From Rhizobium sp. BK602 (GTDB taxonomy: Bacteria > Pseudomonadota > Alphaproteobacteria > Rhizobiales > Rhizobiaceae), in assembly GCF_014195095.1 (NCBI RefSeq), contig NZ_JACIBC010000008.1, forward strand, positions 124,001-188,000: a stretch of 64,000 nt of DNA. The letters are read 5' to 3'. The position numbers and the translations under genes are program-made. Positions 44,620-52,754 of the stretch are shown one piece after another. The notes beneath the pieces are model-generated. The model was given only the letters and a program-made list of their open reading frames with translations, was not told the DNA's origin and made no database searches. Positions within the stretch are counted from its first letter, which is position 1. Every line of letters begins with the position of its first letter.

Positions 44620-45195
44620 TCAGGCGGCGATGGAGCGGTAGGGGCGCGAGAGGCGGGCGGGCTTCAGGGCGGCGCTCCACCAATGCAGCCGGGCGATCAT
44701 CCGCACCAGCGCCTGCCGGGCCTCGATCGGATTGTCCAGCGTGCCGTCCTCGCCGAAGCGGCCCCAGGGATTGGCGAAGCTGACGGTGTCGCGCACCGTG
44801 ACGGTGTGGAGCTCGGCAAGCACCACCCGCAAATGCTCGACCGCGCGCAGCCCGCCGGAAATGCCACCATAGGACACGAAGGCAACCGGCTTGCCGTGCC
44901 ATGGTTCATTGACGAGATCGAGCACGAATTTCAGCGCCGCCGGAAAACTGTGATTGTATTCCGGGGTGACGATGATGAAGGCATCCGCCTCGGACAGCCG
45001 CGCGGCAAGGGCGTGGACGGCCGGATGCTCGCCCTCATGATGAACCGGCAGATCGAATTCGAGTGGATCGATGATATCGAGCTCGATGAGCGGATAGTGC
45101 GCCAGCTCCCTGGCGACCCATTTCACCACGCGATCGCAAAGCCTGCCTTTGCGGGTGCTGCCATAGAGGATTGCCAGGCGGGTCGGTTCGGTCAT
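44620..45195 (-). CDS. NAD(P)H-dependent FMN reductase
   Basis: A 191-aa flavodoxin-fold NADPH-dependent FMN reductase. The FMN phosphate loop is LYGSTRKGRLCDRV (about 10-23), the isoalloxazine contact is TPEYNHSFPAALKFVLD, and SYGGISGGLRAVEHLR follows. Such enzymes reduce quinones, flavins or azo compounds. AGGAG stands 7 bp ahead of the ATG. A SoxR box and a promoter with a 19-bp spacer lie directly upstream, so expression should rise under redox-cycling stress. It is divergent from soxR. Confidence 0.92.
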   Translation of the reverse strand: MTEPTRLAILYGSTRKGRLCDRVVKWVARELAHYPLIELDIIDPLEFDLPVHHEGEHPAVHALAARLSEADAFIIVTPEYNHSFPAALKFVLDLVNEPWHGKPVAFVSYGGISGGLRAVEHLRVVLAELHTVTVRDTVSFANPWGRFGEDGTLDNPIEARQALVRMIARLHWWSAALKPARLSRPYRSIAA

Positions 45196-45229
45196 GCGTT
45201 GCTCCTGCTTTACGCGCTTCGGAGTTGCA

Positions 45230-45260
45230 GCTATAAAACCTCAAGTAAAGTTGAGGTCAA
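45230..45260 (-). promoter_or_regulatory. SoxR-type promoter of the flavin reductase gene
   Basis: Read on the minus strand: -35 TTGACC (45255-45260), a 19-bp spacer, and -10 TATAGC (45230-45235). A 19-bp spacer is the overlong distance typical of MerR-family activated promoters, which the regulator untwists. The start codon lies about 35 bp downstream of the -10. Confidence 0.8.
45239..45256. promoter_or_regulatory. SoxR box
   Basis: CCTCAAGTAAAGTTGAGG matches the E. coli soxS operator CCTCAAGTTAACTTGAGG at 16 of 18 positions. It sits in the spacer of the reductase promoter and 13 bp before the soxR start codon, so it can serve both genes. Confidence 0.85.
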
Positions 45261-45269
45261 GGAGGTCCG

Positions 45270-45734
45270 ATGCGAAAAATCACGGCTGATGAATTTTCCA
45301 AACTGCTGACGGTGGGCGAGGTGGCGGCGCGCAGCGGGGTGGCGGTATCGGCGCTGCATTTCTACGAAACCAAGGGGCTGATCGAGAGCCATCGCAACCG
45401 TGGCAACCAGCGGCGCTATGCGCGCGAGGTGCTGCGCCGCGTCGCCGTCATCAAGGTGGCGCAGCGCGTCGGTGTTCCCTTGGCCGAAATCCATGCCGCG
45501 CTGAAGACCCTGCCACAAAGCCGGACGCCGACGGCGGCCGACTGGGGCGTGCTCTCCGAGCGATGGAAGGACGATCTGGATGCCCGCATCAAGCGGCTGC
45601 AGAACCTGCGCGACCAGCTCGACGGCTGCATCGGCTGCGGCTGTCTCTCGCTGGAGAACTGTCCGCTGCGCAATCCGTGGGACGTGCTGGCCGAGGAGGG
45701 GCCGGGACCGAGGCTGCTCGATCCGGAAAATTGA
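45270..45734 (+). CDS. soxR: Redox-sensitive transcriptional activator SoxR
   Basis: A 154-aa MerR-family regulator. The winged-helix N-terminus has LTVGEVAARSGVAVSALHFYE, then a dimerisation coiled coil (about 95-118) and the [2Fe-2S] ligands in CIGCGCLSLENC (Cys about 120, 123, 125 and 131), the SoxR hallmark. Non-enteric SoxR proteins generally answer to redox-cycling compounds and regulate small sets of adjacent genes rather than soxS. Here the divergent flavin reductase is the evident target. GGAGG stands at 45261. It is followed by an intrinsic terminator. Confidence 0.95.
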   Translation: MRKITADEFSKLLTVGEVAARSGVAVSALHFYETKGLIESHRNRGNQRRYAREVLRRVAVIKVAQRVGVPLAEIHAALKTLPQSRTPTAADWGVLSERWKDDLDARIKRLQNLRDQLDGCIGCGCLSLENCPLRNPWDVLAEEGPGPRLLDPEN

Positions 45735-45744
45735 GGCGAGGAAG

Positions 45745-45769
45745 CGGGAGGGCTCTCTCCTCCCGTTTT
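45745..45769 (+). terminator. Intrinsic terminator of soxR
   Basis: CGGGAGG (45745-45751) pairs with CCTCCCG (45759-45765) around a 7-nt loop and is followed by TTTT. It begins 11 bp after the soxR stop. Confidence 0.8.
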
Positions 45770-45820
45770 GACGCAATTCCGGATGGAAAACCGCTGTGCA
45801 GTTTTCCTGGAATTGCTTTA
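45770..45820. repeat. Palindromic repeat (RIME-like), copy 5
   Basis: GACGCAATTCCGG, then GGAAAACCGC, then GCAGTTTTCC and GGAATTGC, closed by TTTA, is a well-preserved copy with two nested arms. It lies between convergent soxR and glpD. Its last three bases (TTA at 45818-45820) are the TAA stop of glpD on the minus strand. Confidence 0.8.
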
Positions 45821-47329
45821 GGCGTGAACGCGGGTGCCGGCCATGTAGTCCTCAAGGGCCAGCGCCTGATCCTTCGAGAGATAAAGGCCCTTCTTCGAGC
45901 GCCGCCACAGGATATCCTCGGCCGTATAGGCCCATTCATGCGCCATCAGATAGCGCACTTCCGCCTCGTAGAGATCGCTGCCGAAGTTGCGGCCGAGATC
46001 GGCGATGCTCTTCGCGTCCCCGAGGATCGTCGCGGCGCGGGTGCCGTAGCGGCGCACCAGCCGGCGCGCATGCGCATCGGCCAGGAAGGGGTAGCGCGCC
46101 TTGAGCTTGGCGACCTCGGCCTCGTAGCCGCGAGCCGGGAAGTCGCCGCCCGGAAGCGAGCTGCCGGCCGTCCACGGCGTTCCCTTGAGGCCGATGGCTT
46201 CGCCGATCTTTTCCAGCGCATGTTCGCCGAGCCGGCGGTAGGTGGTGAGCTTACCGCCGAAGACATTGAGCAGGGGCGCCTCGCCCTCGGCACCCTCGAT
46301 CTTCAGCACATAGTCGCGCGTCGCCTCCTGCGCCTTGCTTGCGCCGTCGTCATAGAGCGGGCGCACGGCGGAATAGCTCCAGACGATATCCTCGGGCCGC
46401 ACCGGCTCCTTGAAATATTCGCTGGCGGCGTTGCAGAGATAGGCGGTTTCCTCTTCGGAAATCTTCACATCCTTCGGATCGTCCTTGTAGTCGCGATCGG
46501 TCGTGCCGATCAGGGTAAAGTCCTGCTCGTAGGGGATGGCAAAGATGATGCGGTTGTCGGGGTTCTGGAAGAAATAGGCGCGCGGATCGTCGAATTTTTT
46601 GCGAACGACGATGTGGCTGCCCTGCACGAGGCGGACATTGTGTGCCTGGTTCTTGCCGAAGGCTTCCGACAGGACATGGTCGACCCAGGGGCCGGCGGCG
46701 TTGATCAGCATGCGCGCCTTGAAGAGGCGTTTCTCGCCGGTGACGGTATTCTCCGTTTCGATTGTCCAGAGCCCATTTTCACGGCGGGCCGACACCACCT
46801 TGGTCCGCGGCATGATCAGGGCGCCGCGATCGGCGGCGTCGCGAGCATTGAGCACCACCATGCGGGCATCGTCCACCCAGCCGTCGGAATATTCGAAGGC
46901 CTTGGTGAACAGCGACTTCAGCGGCTTTCCGGCCGGGTCGGTCTTCATGTTGAGCGTTGCCGTCGGCGGCAGCAGCTTGCGCCCGCCGAGATGATCGTAA
47001 AGGAAGAGGCCGAGGCGGATGAGCCAGGCCGGCCGGATACCGCCCTTGTGATAGGGCAGGACGAAGCGCATCGGCCAGATGATATGCGGCGCCATTGCCC
47101 AGAGCACTTCGCGCTCCATCAGCGATTCGCGCACGAGGCGGAACTCATAATGCTCGAGATAGCGCAGGCCGCCATGGATGAGCTTGGTAGCGCCGGAGGA
47201 CGTGCCCGATGCGAAATCGTTCATCTCGGCAAGCGCGACCTTATAGCCGCGCCCCGTCGCGTCGCGGGCGATGCCGCAACCGTTGATGCCGCCGCCTATG
47301 ACGAAAATGTCGTGGATCTGCTCGCTCAC
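45818..47329 (-). CDS. glpD: Aerobic glycerol-3-phosphate dehydrogenase
   Basis: A 503-aa FAD enzyme oxidising sn-glycerol-3-phosphate to dihydroxyacetone phosphate and passing electrons to quinone at the inner membrane. The FAD motif is FVIGGGINGCGIARDATGRG (about 9-28), followed by SGATKLIHGGLRYLEHYEF and the C-terminal GGDFPARGYEAE-to-YGTRA region. It lies 115 bp downstream of a DeoR regulator with a dyad between them, which suggests GlpR-type control by glycerol-3-phosphate. No glpF or glpK is present. The stop codon is supplied by a palindromic repeat. Confidence 0.95.
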   Translation of the reverse strand: MSEQIHDIFVIGGGINGCGIARDATGRGYKVALAEMNDFASGTSSGATKLIHGGLRYLEHYEFRLVRESLMEREVLWAMAPHIIWPMRFVLPYHKGGIRPAWLIRLGLFLYDHLGGRKLLPPTATLNMKTDPAGKPLKSLFTKAFEYSDGWVDDARMVVLNARDAADRGALIMPRTKVVSARRENGLWTIETENTVTGEKRLFKARMLINAAGPWVDHVLSEAFGKNQAHNVRLVQGSHIVVRKKFDDPRAYFFQNPDNRIIFAIPYEQDFTLIGTTDRDYKDDPKDVKISEEETAYLCNAASEYFKEPVRPEDIVWSYSAVRPLYDDGASKAQEATRDYVLKIEGAEGEAPLLNVFGGKLTTYRRLGEHALEKIGEAIGLKGTPWTAGSSLPGGDFPARGYEAEVAKLKARYPFLADAHARRLVRRYGTRAATILGDAKSIADLGRNFGSDLYEAEVRYLMAHEWAYTAEDILWRRSKKGLYLSKDQALALEDYMAGTRVHA

Positions 47330-47360
47330 GCGCCCCTCCGCAAAGCCCCGCCATCATGAA

Positions 47361-47389
47361 AGATGGATAATTCGAAAATTAATCCATCT
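47361..47389. promoter_or_regulatory. Candidate GlpR operator before glpD
   Basis: AGATGGAT (47361-47368) and ATCCATCT (47382-47389) are perfect inverse copies around a 13-bp AT-rich core with TTCGAA. It lies 32 bp ahead of the glpD ATG. The core recalls the TTCG/CGAA character of GlpR sites. A second small dyad, AAACG-AA-CGTTT, is at 47413-47424. Confidence 0.6.
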
Positions 47390-47444
47390 AAAGCGAAATC
47401 AATACGAATGTCAAACGAACGTTTATTGACGGACGCTTCCGCCC

Positions 47445-48218
47445 TCAGGCCTGTCTGCGCGCGGTTTCGACCATGCGGACGCCGTGTTCGGCCGCAGCCG
47501 TGCGCACCGATTCCACCCGACATTCGTCGGTCACGAAGGTATGGACCTGGGAGAGGTGGCCGATGCGCACCGGGGCGGTGCGTTCGAACTTGGTGCTGTC
47601 GGCCACCAGGATGACGTGACGGGCATTGGCGATGATCGCCTGCGCCACTTTCACTTCGCGGAAATCGAAATCCAGAAGCGCGCCGTCGGCATCGATGGCG
47701 GAGGTGCCGATGACGGCGTAGTCCACCTTGAACTGCCGGATGAAATCGACTGCCGCTTCGCCGACGATACCGCCGTCCGAGCCGCGCACCACGCCGCCGG
47801 CGATGACGACCTCGATCGATGGGAAGATGCGCAACTTATTGGCAACATTGATATTATTGGTAATGACCATCAATTCGTGATGGCCGAGAAGCGCTTCGCC
47901 GACGGCTTCCGTCGTGGTGCCGATATTGATGAAGAGCGAGCTGTTGTTGGGGATCAGCCCGGCGGCGGCGCGGCCGATCGCCTGCTTTTCGGGAGCCGCG
48001 ATCGAGCGGCGTGCTTCGTATTTGACGTTCTCGGTGCCGCCGGGAAAGATCGCGCCGCCATGCACGCGCGACAGGACGCGGCCGTCACAGAGATCGTTGA
48101 GGTCCTTGCGGATGGTTTGCGGGGTCACGGAAAAGCGTAGCGCCAGTTCCTCCACCAGCACGCGGCCTTCGGCCTTGGCGATTTCCAGAATTTCCGTCTG
48201 CCGTCCGGACAGGAACAT
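47445..48218 (-). CDS. glpR: DeoR/GlpR-family transcriptional repressor
   Basis: A 257-aa DeoR-family regulator. The N-terminal HTH has RQTEILEIAKAEGRVLVEELA and VTPQTIRKDLNDLC, and the sugar-phosphate sensor domain has INIGTTTEAVGEAL and GIVGEAAVDFIRQF. Adjacency to glpD makes it the likely glycerol-3-phosphate-responsive repressor. GlpR, rather than another DeoR member, is inferred from context. Start ATG 48218 is chosen, since the longer frame to 48326 overlaps the divergent SDR gene. It is transcribed toward glpD. Confidence 0.85.
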   Translation of the reverse strand: MFLSGRQTEILEIAKAEGRVLVEELALRFSVTPQTIRKDLNDLCDGRVLSRVHGGAIFPGGTENVKYEARRSIAAPEKQAIGRAAAGLIPNNSSLFINIGTTTEAVGEALLGHHELMVITNNINVANKLRIFPSIEVVIAGGVVRGSDGGIVGEAAVDFIRQFKVDYAVIGTSAIDADGALLDFDFREVKVAQAIIANARHVILVADSTKFERTAPVRIGHLSQVHTFVTDECRVESVRTAAAEHGVRMVETARRQA

Positions 48219-48317
48219 GCTCGGCGCTCCCTTTCTTTCGTTTTTTTCATCATCATATGTTAAAGTGAAAATTCCGCAATTGCTGGCGCGCAGATTCTGC
48301 GTTTTGGAGGGGCCACC

Positions 48318-49088
48318 ATGTTTCATCCGAAGCTATTCGAAAATCGCAATGTCGTGGTGACCGGCGCCGGGCGCGGTATCGGGCTGGAGGTGGCGCGCCA
48401 GTTTCTCGACTGCGGCGCGCGGGTGCTCGTCCATGTCGGCCGCGACGGCGATCGCGAACTGCCGGATTTCCTCCTCGACGCGCAGGCCGAGCGCCGCGCC
48501 TTTCTCGTGCCCGGCGATTTCACCGCCGCGACCGGCACGAGGGATTTCGCGCTTGCCGCCGCCGATGCCTTCGACCGCGTCGATGTGCTGGTCAACAATG
48601 CCGGCACCATGCTTGGTCGCTTTCCCGCCGGTGAGTTGACCGATGAGCAGTATGACCGGATCGTCCAGCTCAACCAGACCTCCGTCGTCGAGGTGACGCG
48701 GGCGCTGCTGCCGTTGCTGCAGGCGGCGGGGCAGGCGGCGATCGTCAACACGGTCTCGATCTCGGCGCTGACCGGCGGCAGTCCGGGATCGGCGATCTAC
48801 TCCGCCTCCAAGGCTTTCGTTGCCACCTATTCGAAGGCCCTGGCGCGAGAACTGGCGCCGGACGGCATCCGGGTGAATTGCGTGTCGCCGGGAACCATCA
48901 CCACGGATTTCCATGAGCGCTACTCCTCGAAGGAGAAGCTCGAGCTGACGCGGCGTTCGATCCCGCTGCAGCGCCTCGGCACGGCGGAAGATTGCGCCCC
49001 GGCCTATCTCTTCCTGTCGGCGCCGACGCTCTCCGGCTACATCACCGGTCAAGTGCTGGAGATCAATGGCGGGCAACTTATTTGCTGA
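48318..49088 (+). CDS. SDR-family oxidoreductase
   Basis: A 256-aa classical SDR. The cofactor motif is VVTGAGRGIGLEVA (about 13-26), then VLVNNAGTMLG, the catalytic Ser near NTVSISALTGG, YSASKAF, and YITGQVLEINGGQL at the C-terminus. It is divergent from glpR with a 99-bp gap, so the DeoR protein may also control it. TTGGAGGGG gives a strong ribosome site. The substrate is unknown. It is not close to the SDR at 25287. Confidence 0.88.
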   Translation: MFHPKLFENRNVVVTGAGRGIGLEVARQFLDCGARVLVHVGRDGDRELPDFLLDAQAERRAFLVPGDFTAATGTRDFALAAADAFDRVDVLVNNAGTMLGRFPAGELTDEQYDRIVQLNQTSVVEVTRALLPLLQAAGQAAIVNTVSISALTGGSPGSAIYSASKAFVATYSKALARELAPDGIRVNCVSPGTITTDFHERYSSKEKLELTRRSIPLQRLGTAEDCAPAYLFLSAPTLSGYITGQVLEINGGQLIC

Positions 49089-49190
49089 TTAAACGGACCT
49101 TTTTTGGTGCTTGCCATGTTTCGAGCCAGCTTCTGAATTCATACTATTATATGCATATCCGAATGTGATTTTGTCGTCATAGGCCGTCAT

Positions 49191-49529
49191 ATGTCGTCGT
49201 CTTTACCGCTTGGCGGTGCTGCTGAGTTTAATGTCGAGGAACTGGATGCCCGCGCCCGCAGGGCCAGCGTTTTGCTGAAAGCCCTGTCCCACGAGACGCG
49301 GTTGATCATCCTCTTCATCCTGGCCAAGAGCGAAAAGACCGTCATGGAGATCGAAGCGATCCTGGGGCTGCAGCAGGCCGTGGTGTCGCAGCATCTGGCG
49401 CGGCTGCGGCTGGAAAAGCTGGTCGACACGCGCCGCGAAGGCCGGCTCGTCTATTATGCCGTCGCGAGTTCCGAAATCTGCGACGTGATCGAAACCCTGC
49501 AGGAAGCTTTCTGCGGCCGCGACCGTTGA
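49191..49529 (+). CDS. ArsR-family transcriptional regulator
   Basis: A 112-aa winged-helix ArsR/SmtB protein. It has LLKALSHETRLIILFILAKSEKTV, the recognition helix region LGLQQAVVSQHLARLRLE and wing LVDTRREGRLVYYAV. It lacks the metal-binding ELCVCDL motif, and its only Cys are at about 97 and 108 in the last helix, so metal sensing of the classic type is unlikely. A 10-bp palindrome ATATGCATAT at 49149-49158 upstream is a possible self-operator. No obvious target gene is next to it except the DUF3088 gene. Confidence 0.88.
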   Translation: MSSSLPLGGAAEFNVEELDARARRASVLLKALSHETRLIILFILAKSEKTVMEIEAILGLQQAVVSQHLARLRLEKLVDTRREGRLVYYAVASSEICDVIETLQEAFCGRDR

Positions 49530-49668
49530 CCCTGACGGTCGGACGACCCTGCCGGCCGCTTGTGTGATGTCGACAGCGGGGGGATTGTCACGGGCGATGG
49601 TTTCCGCTGGCGCGACTTGGCTACTCCTTGCATCGCGCGCGTGAGGTTCGAGATAGATGGAGCCGACG

Positions 49669-50016
49669 ATGACCCGCGACAGACTCTTTTTATTACGCCC
49701 CGGATTTGAAGATCCAGCCTATCCCGGTCGGCGCTTCTATTGCTGGCATTGTGCCTTGATGGAGGGTGTCCTGGCATCGTTTCCCGAGTTGGCGCAGCGG
49801 TTCGATGTCGAGCGGATCGCGTGGCCGAGGCCAAGGCTTCCCGTCATCGCGCTGGTGGGAGAGGAACATCAGTCCCTGCCGTTGCTGATACTGTCGGATG
49901 GCGAAACGTCGAAATATCAAACCGGCATGTTCCAAGGGAAGGCATTCATATCCGACAAGGACAAAATCCTTGCCGCACTTTCGGAGCGGCATGGATTTCC
50001 CGATCCCCATCCTTGA
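49669..50016 (+). CDS. DUF3088-domain protein
   Basis: A 115-aa protein matching DUF3088: DRLFLLRPGFEDPAYPG, then FYCWHCALMEGVLASFPELA, and HQSLPLLILSDG. The CxxC-like CWHC and the overall thioredoxin-like alpha/beta pattern suggest a glutaredoxin-related fold, but no activity is known. ATG 49669 is favoured by the GGAG at 49659, with ATG 49657 as an alternative. It follows the ArsR gene by 139 bp in the same direction and is convergent with the GST gene. Confidence 0.8.
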   Translation: MTRDRLFLLRPGFEDPAYPGRRFYCWHCALMEGVLASFPELAQRFDVERIAWPRPRLPVIALVGEEHQSLPLLILSDGETSKYQTGMFQGKAFISDKDKILAALSERHGFPDPHP

Positions 50017-50039
50017 GCGAGACCCCTGAATATCCCCGG

Positions 50040-50654
50040 CTAATCCGGCGGCAAGGTCAGAAACTCGCAGAGTGCTTCGGCTCTTTGCGACAGAGCTGCG
50101 AGAGCGGGATAGTCGGTCGCCGATACGAATTGCGGTAGAGCATCCCGGGTGAAGCGCCAGGCGACGGCGGTGGTGATATCGGCCTGAAGCGGTCTGGAAC
50201 CAAAGCGCCAGTTCCCGATATCTGCGAACTCGGCTTCGAGCAGGTCATAAGCCGACGACAATTGGCCTTTCACGCGGTCGATCCAGGGTTGATGCTGTTT
50301 CTCGACGGGCCTCAGATTGAACTCATAGACGATCTGAACCGTTTTCTCGGAGGCTGCCAAGGCAAGGCCTATGACCCGTTGCGAACGGATGTGGTCGTGG
50401 ATATCCGACGGGGTCAGCCGCCTTTCGGGCGGCACCAGCCGTTCCAGATATTCAAGGATCAGCGTCGAATCCAATAGGACGCTTCCGTCATCGGTGACGA
50501 GCGTCGGCGCCTTCACGATGGGATTGATCGCGGCGAAGGTGTCGAAATCGCGGAAAACCGACAGGGGTTGATGCTCGAACGGCAAGGCCATCGCCTTCAG
50601 CGAGATGCCGACACGACGAACATAGGGAGAATCCAGCATTCCGATCAGACGCAA
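50040..50654 (-). CDS. Glutathione S-transferase family protein
   Basis: A 204-aa GST. The N-terminal thioredoxin-like domain begins LRLIGMLDSPYVRRVGISL with Ser as likely catalytic residue and has NPIVKAPTLVTDDG and LLDSTLILEYLE glutathione contacts, followed by an all-helical C-terminal domain. The likely start is TTG at 50654, with AAAGGA 6 bp upstream; longer frames add an unrelated tail. It is divergent from the FtrA-type regulator. Confidence 0.85.
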   Translation of the reverse strand: MRLIGMLDSPYVRRVGISLKAMALPFEHQPLSVFRDFDTFAAINPIVKAPTLVTDDGSVLLDSTLILEYLERLVPPERRLTPSDIHDHIRSQRVIGLALAASEKTVQIVYEFNLRPVEKQHQPWIDRVKGQLSSAYDLLEAEFADIGNWRFGSRPLQADITTAVAWRFTRDALPQFVSATDYPALAALSQRAEALCEFLTLPPD

Positions 50655-50726
50655 GTCGGTTCCTTTCAAATGGTATCGAGCGCAAATCATGGTGCATGAT
50701 GGCCGTGAAAGCATGCAGCTTGCCAG

Positions 50727-50761
50727 TGGCATGATCGGCCATTATCGTTCTGATCATGCCA
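50727..50761. promoter_or_regulatory. 10-bp inverted repeat overlapping the ftrA start codon
   Basis: TGGCATGATC (50727-50736) and GATCATGCCA (50752-50761) are perfect inverse copies. The right arm contains the ATG at 50756. It could be an operator for autoregulation or a hairpin masking the start. No Shine-Dalgarno sequence is visible ahead of this ATG. Confidence 0.5.
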
Positions 50762-51721
50762 AACCCGACACCGCATCTTGTCGCAATTCTTGCCTATGAC
50801 GGGCTTTGCACGTTTGAATTCGGCTGTGCGGTGGAGGTGTTTTGCCAGTCGCGCCCGGAAATGGGGCAGGACTGGTATCGCAGCGTTGTTGTCGCCAGCG
50901 CATCCGAGCAGGTACGCGGCCTGGGTGGCGTCCGTGTTCAGGCCGACGGCGGTCTGGAGCTGCTGGAAGCAGCCTCGACAATCGTCATTCCGGGTTGGCG
51001 GGGGCCTTGCGAGCCGGTGCCGCGGGATATTGTGGATGCTCTGCGCCGGGCTCATGCGCGCGGATGCCGGCTGGTCGCCATATGCGGCGGCGCTTTCGTC
51101 CTTGCCGCGACCGGCCTTCTGGATGGCAAGCGCGCCACGACGCATTGGCATCATGTCGCAAAGCTGGCCGACGCCTATCCCGGCATTACGGTCGAGCCCG
51201 ACGTTCTCTATGTCGACGAGGAGCTGCTTCTGACCTCAGCCGGGAGTGCCGCCGGTCTCGATCTCTGCTTGCATGTGGTTCGCAAGGATTTTGGAGCAAA
51301 AGCCGCCAATCGGGTTGCGCGCCGTCTCGTGATCCCGACCCATCGGGAAGGAGGGCAGGCGCAATTCATCGAGCGGCCCGTCGCGGCCAGGGCGGGAACC
51401 CGGACCGGTGTCTTGCTGGATACCATCCGCTCGCGACTGGCTGAGCCGTGGCCGATCGAGAAGATGGCGGCCGAAGCGGGCACGAGCGTCAGGGGCGTTT
51501 ATCGTCACATCCGCGGCGCGACCGGCCTCGCCCCCGGAGCCTGGGTTGTCGCCGAGCGCATCGCGAGAGCGAGGGAGCTGCTGGAAGATACCAATCTGTC
51601 CGTGGAGACCATTGCGCGGCAAGTCGGCTTCGGCGCGGCCATGACCCTGCGGACTCATTTTCGCAGAATGGTGGGCCTGTCCCCGTCCAGCTACCGTCTC
51701 CAGTTCGAGGTTGGTGAGTGA
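50756..51721 (+). CDS. ftrA: GlxA/FtrA-type AraC-family regulator
   Basis: A 321-aa regulator with an N-terminal DJ-1/PfpI-like amidotransferase-fold domain (about 8-185, AICGGAFVLAATGLLDG) and a C-terminal AraC double HTH (about 215-316, IEKMAAEAGTSVRGVYRHIR and VETIARQVGFGAAMTLRTHFRR). This layout is that of GlxA/FtrA proteins. The ligand is unknown. The divergent GST is a plausible target. The missing Shine-Dalgarno sequence and the dyad over the start are unusual. Confidence 0.85.
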   Translation: MPNPTPHLVAILAYDGLCTFEFGCAVEVFCQSRPEMGQDWYRSVVVASASEQVRGLGGVRVQADGGLELLEAASTIVIPGWRGPCEPVPRDIVDALRRAHARGCRLVAICGGAFVLAATGLLDGKRATTHWHHVAKLADAYPGITVEPDVLYVDEELLLTSAGSAAGLDLCLHVVRKDFGAKAANRVARRLVIPTHREGGQAQFIERPVAARAGTRTGVLLDTIRSRLAEPWPIEKMAAEAGTSVRGVYRHIRGATGLAPGAWVVAERIARARELLEDTNLSVETIARQVGFGAAMTLRTHFRRMVGLSPSSYRLQFEVGE

Positions 51722-51857
51722 GCGGCTTGTCGCGAAATTCCCCGCGGCGTGTTTCAGCCCGTCGCGGATGCCGGATATCCGTCTCGCGGCGCGTTCTCCC
51801 GTCGCAATCTTGCACTCATGCTCCACCCCATCTAACTCTTTCATCGGGGAGAGTTGA

Positions 51858-52754
51858 ATGATCGACAAGCTGGAATTCTTTATCGCGCTTGCCAACCAGA
51901 AGCATTTCGGCCGCGCCGCCGAGGAATGTGGGGTGACGCAGCCGACTTTGTCGGCGGCGATCCGCCAGCTGGAGGATCAGCTCGGCGTGATGCTGGTCAG
52001 CCGCGGCTCGCGCTTCCAGGGCCTGACGCCGGAAGGGCAGCGCGTGCTGGAATGGGCACGGCGCATTGTCGGCGATACCCGGACGATGCGGGAGGAGATG
52101 CGGGCGGCGCGCAAGGGCCTGACCGGCCATATCCGCATCGCCGCCATCCCGACGGCGCTTGCCATGGTGCCGAAGATCACCGCGCCGTTTCAGGAGCGGC
52201 ATCCGGACGTCACCTTTTCCATCATCTCGCGCAATTCGCTGCAGGTGCTGAGCCTGCTGGAAAATCTCGAAATCGATGCCGGCATCACCTATCTGGAGAA
52301 CGAGCCGCTCGGGCGCGTCACCAGCGTACCGCTCTATGCCGAGCGCTACCATCTGATCACGGCGGCGGGCAGCCCACTGTCCGATCGCGCCAGCGTCACC
52401 TGGAACGAAGTCGGCCATCTTCGGCTTTGTCTATTGACCGCCGACATGCAGAACCGCCGGATCATCAACCGGCATCTCAGCGAAGCGGGCGCGGTTGTGC
52501 AGCCGACCCTGGAATCCAATTCGATGATCGTCTTGTTTTCCCATGTGCAGACCGGGCGCTGGGCGAGCATCATGCCGAAGAATATCGCCGATTCCTTCGG
52601 CTTTCTTGCCGATATTCACAAGATCCCGATCACCGATCCGGATGCCGAGCATCTTGTCGGTCTGGTAGCGACCCATCGCGAGCCATTTACGCCGCTCGTT
52701 TCCGCCTTGCTGCATGAGGCGCGATTGCTCGCGGAAGGCGACAAAAGTCGATAG
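51858..52754 (+). CDS. LysR-family regulator of the fds operon
   Basis: A 298-aa LysR-type regulator. The N-terminal HTH is LANQKHFGRAAEECGVTQPTLSAAIRQLE-like (about 11-39), resembling the OxyR/CysB-like clade, and the rest is a periplasmic-binding-like effector domain. OxyR's paired redox Cys are absent from the region around RLCLLTADMQN, so it is not a peroxide sensor. It lies directly upstream of fdsGBA in the same direction, so a formate-responsive FdsR-type role is likely. Its stop codon lies within a LysR box. Confidence 0.88.
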   Translation: MIDKLEFFIALANQKHFGRAAEECGVTQPTLSAAIRQLEDQLGVMLVSRGSRFQGLTPEGQRVLEWARRIVGDTRTMREEMRAARKGLTGHIRIAAIPTALAMVPKITAPFQERHPDVTFSIISRNSLQVLSLLENLEIDAGITYLENEPLGRVTSVPLYAERYHLITAAGSPLSDRASVTWNEVGHLRLCLLTADMQNRRIINRHLSEAGAVVQPTLESNSMIVLFSHVQTGRWASIMPKNIADSFGFLADIHKIPITDPDAEHLVGLVATHREPFTPLVSALLHEARLLAEGDKSR

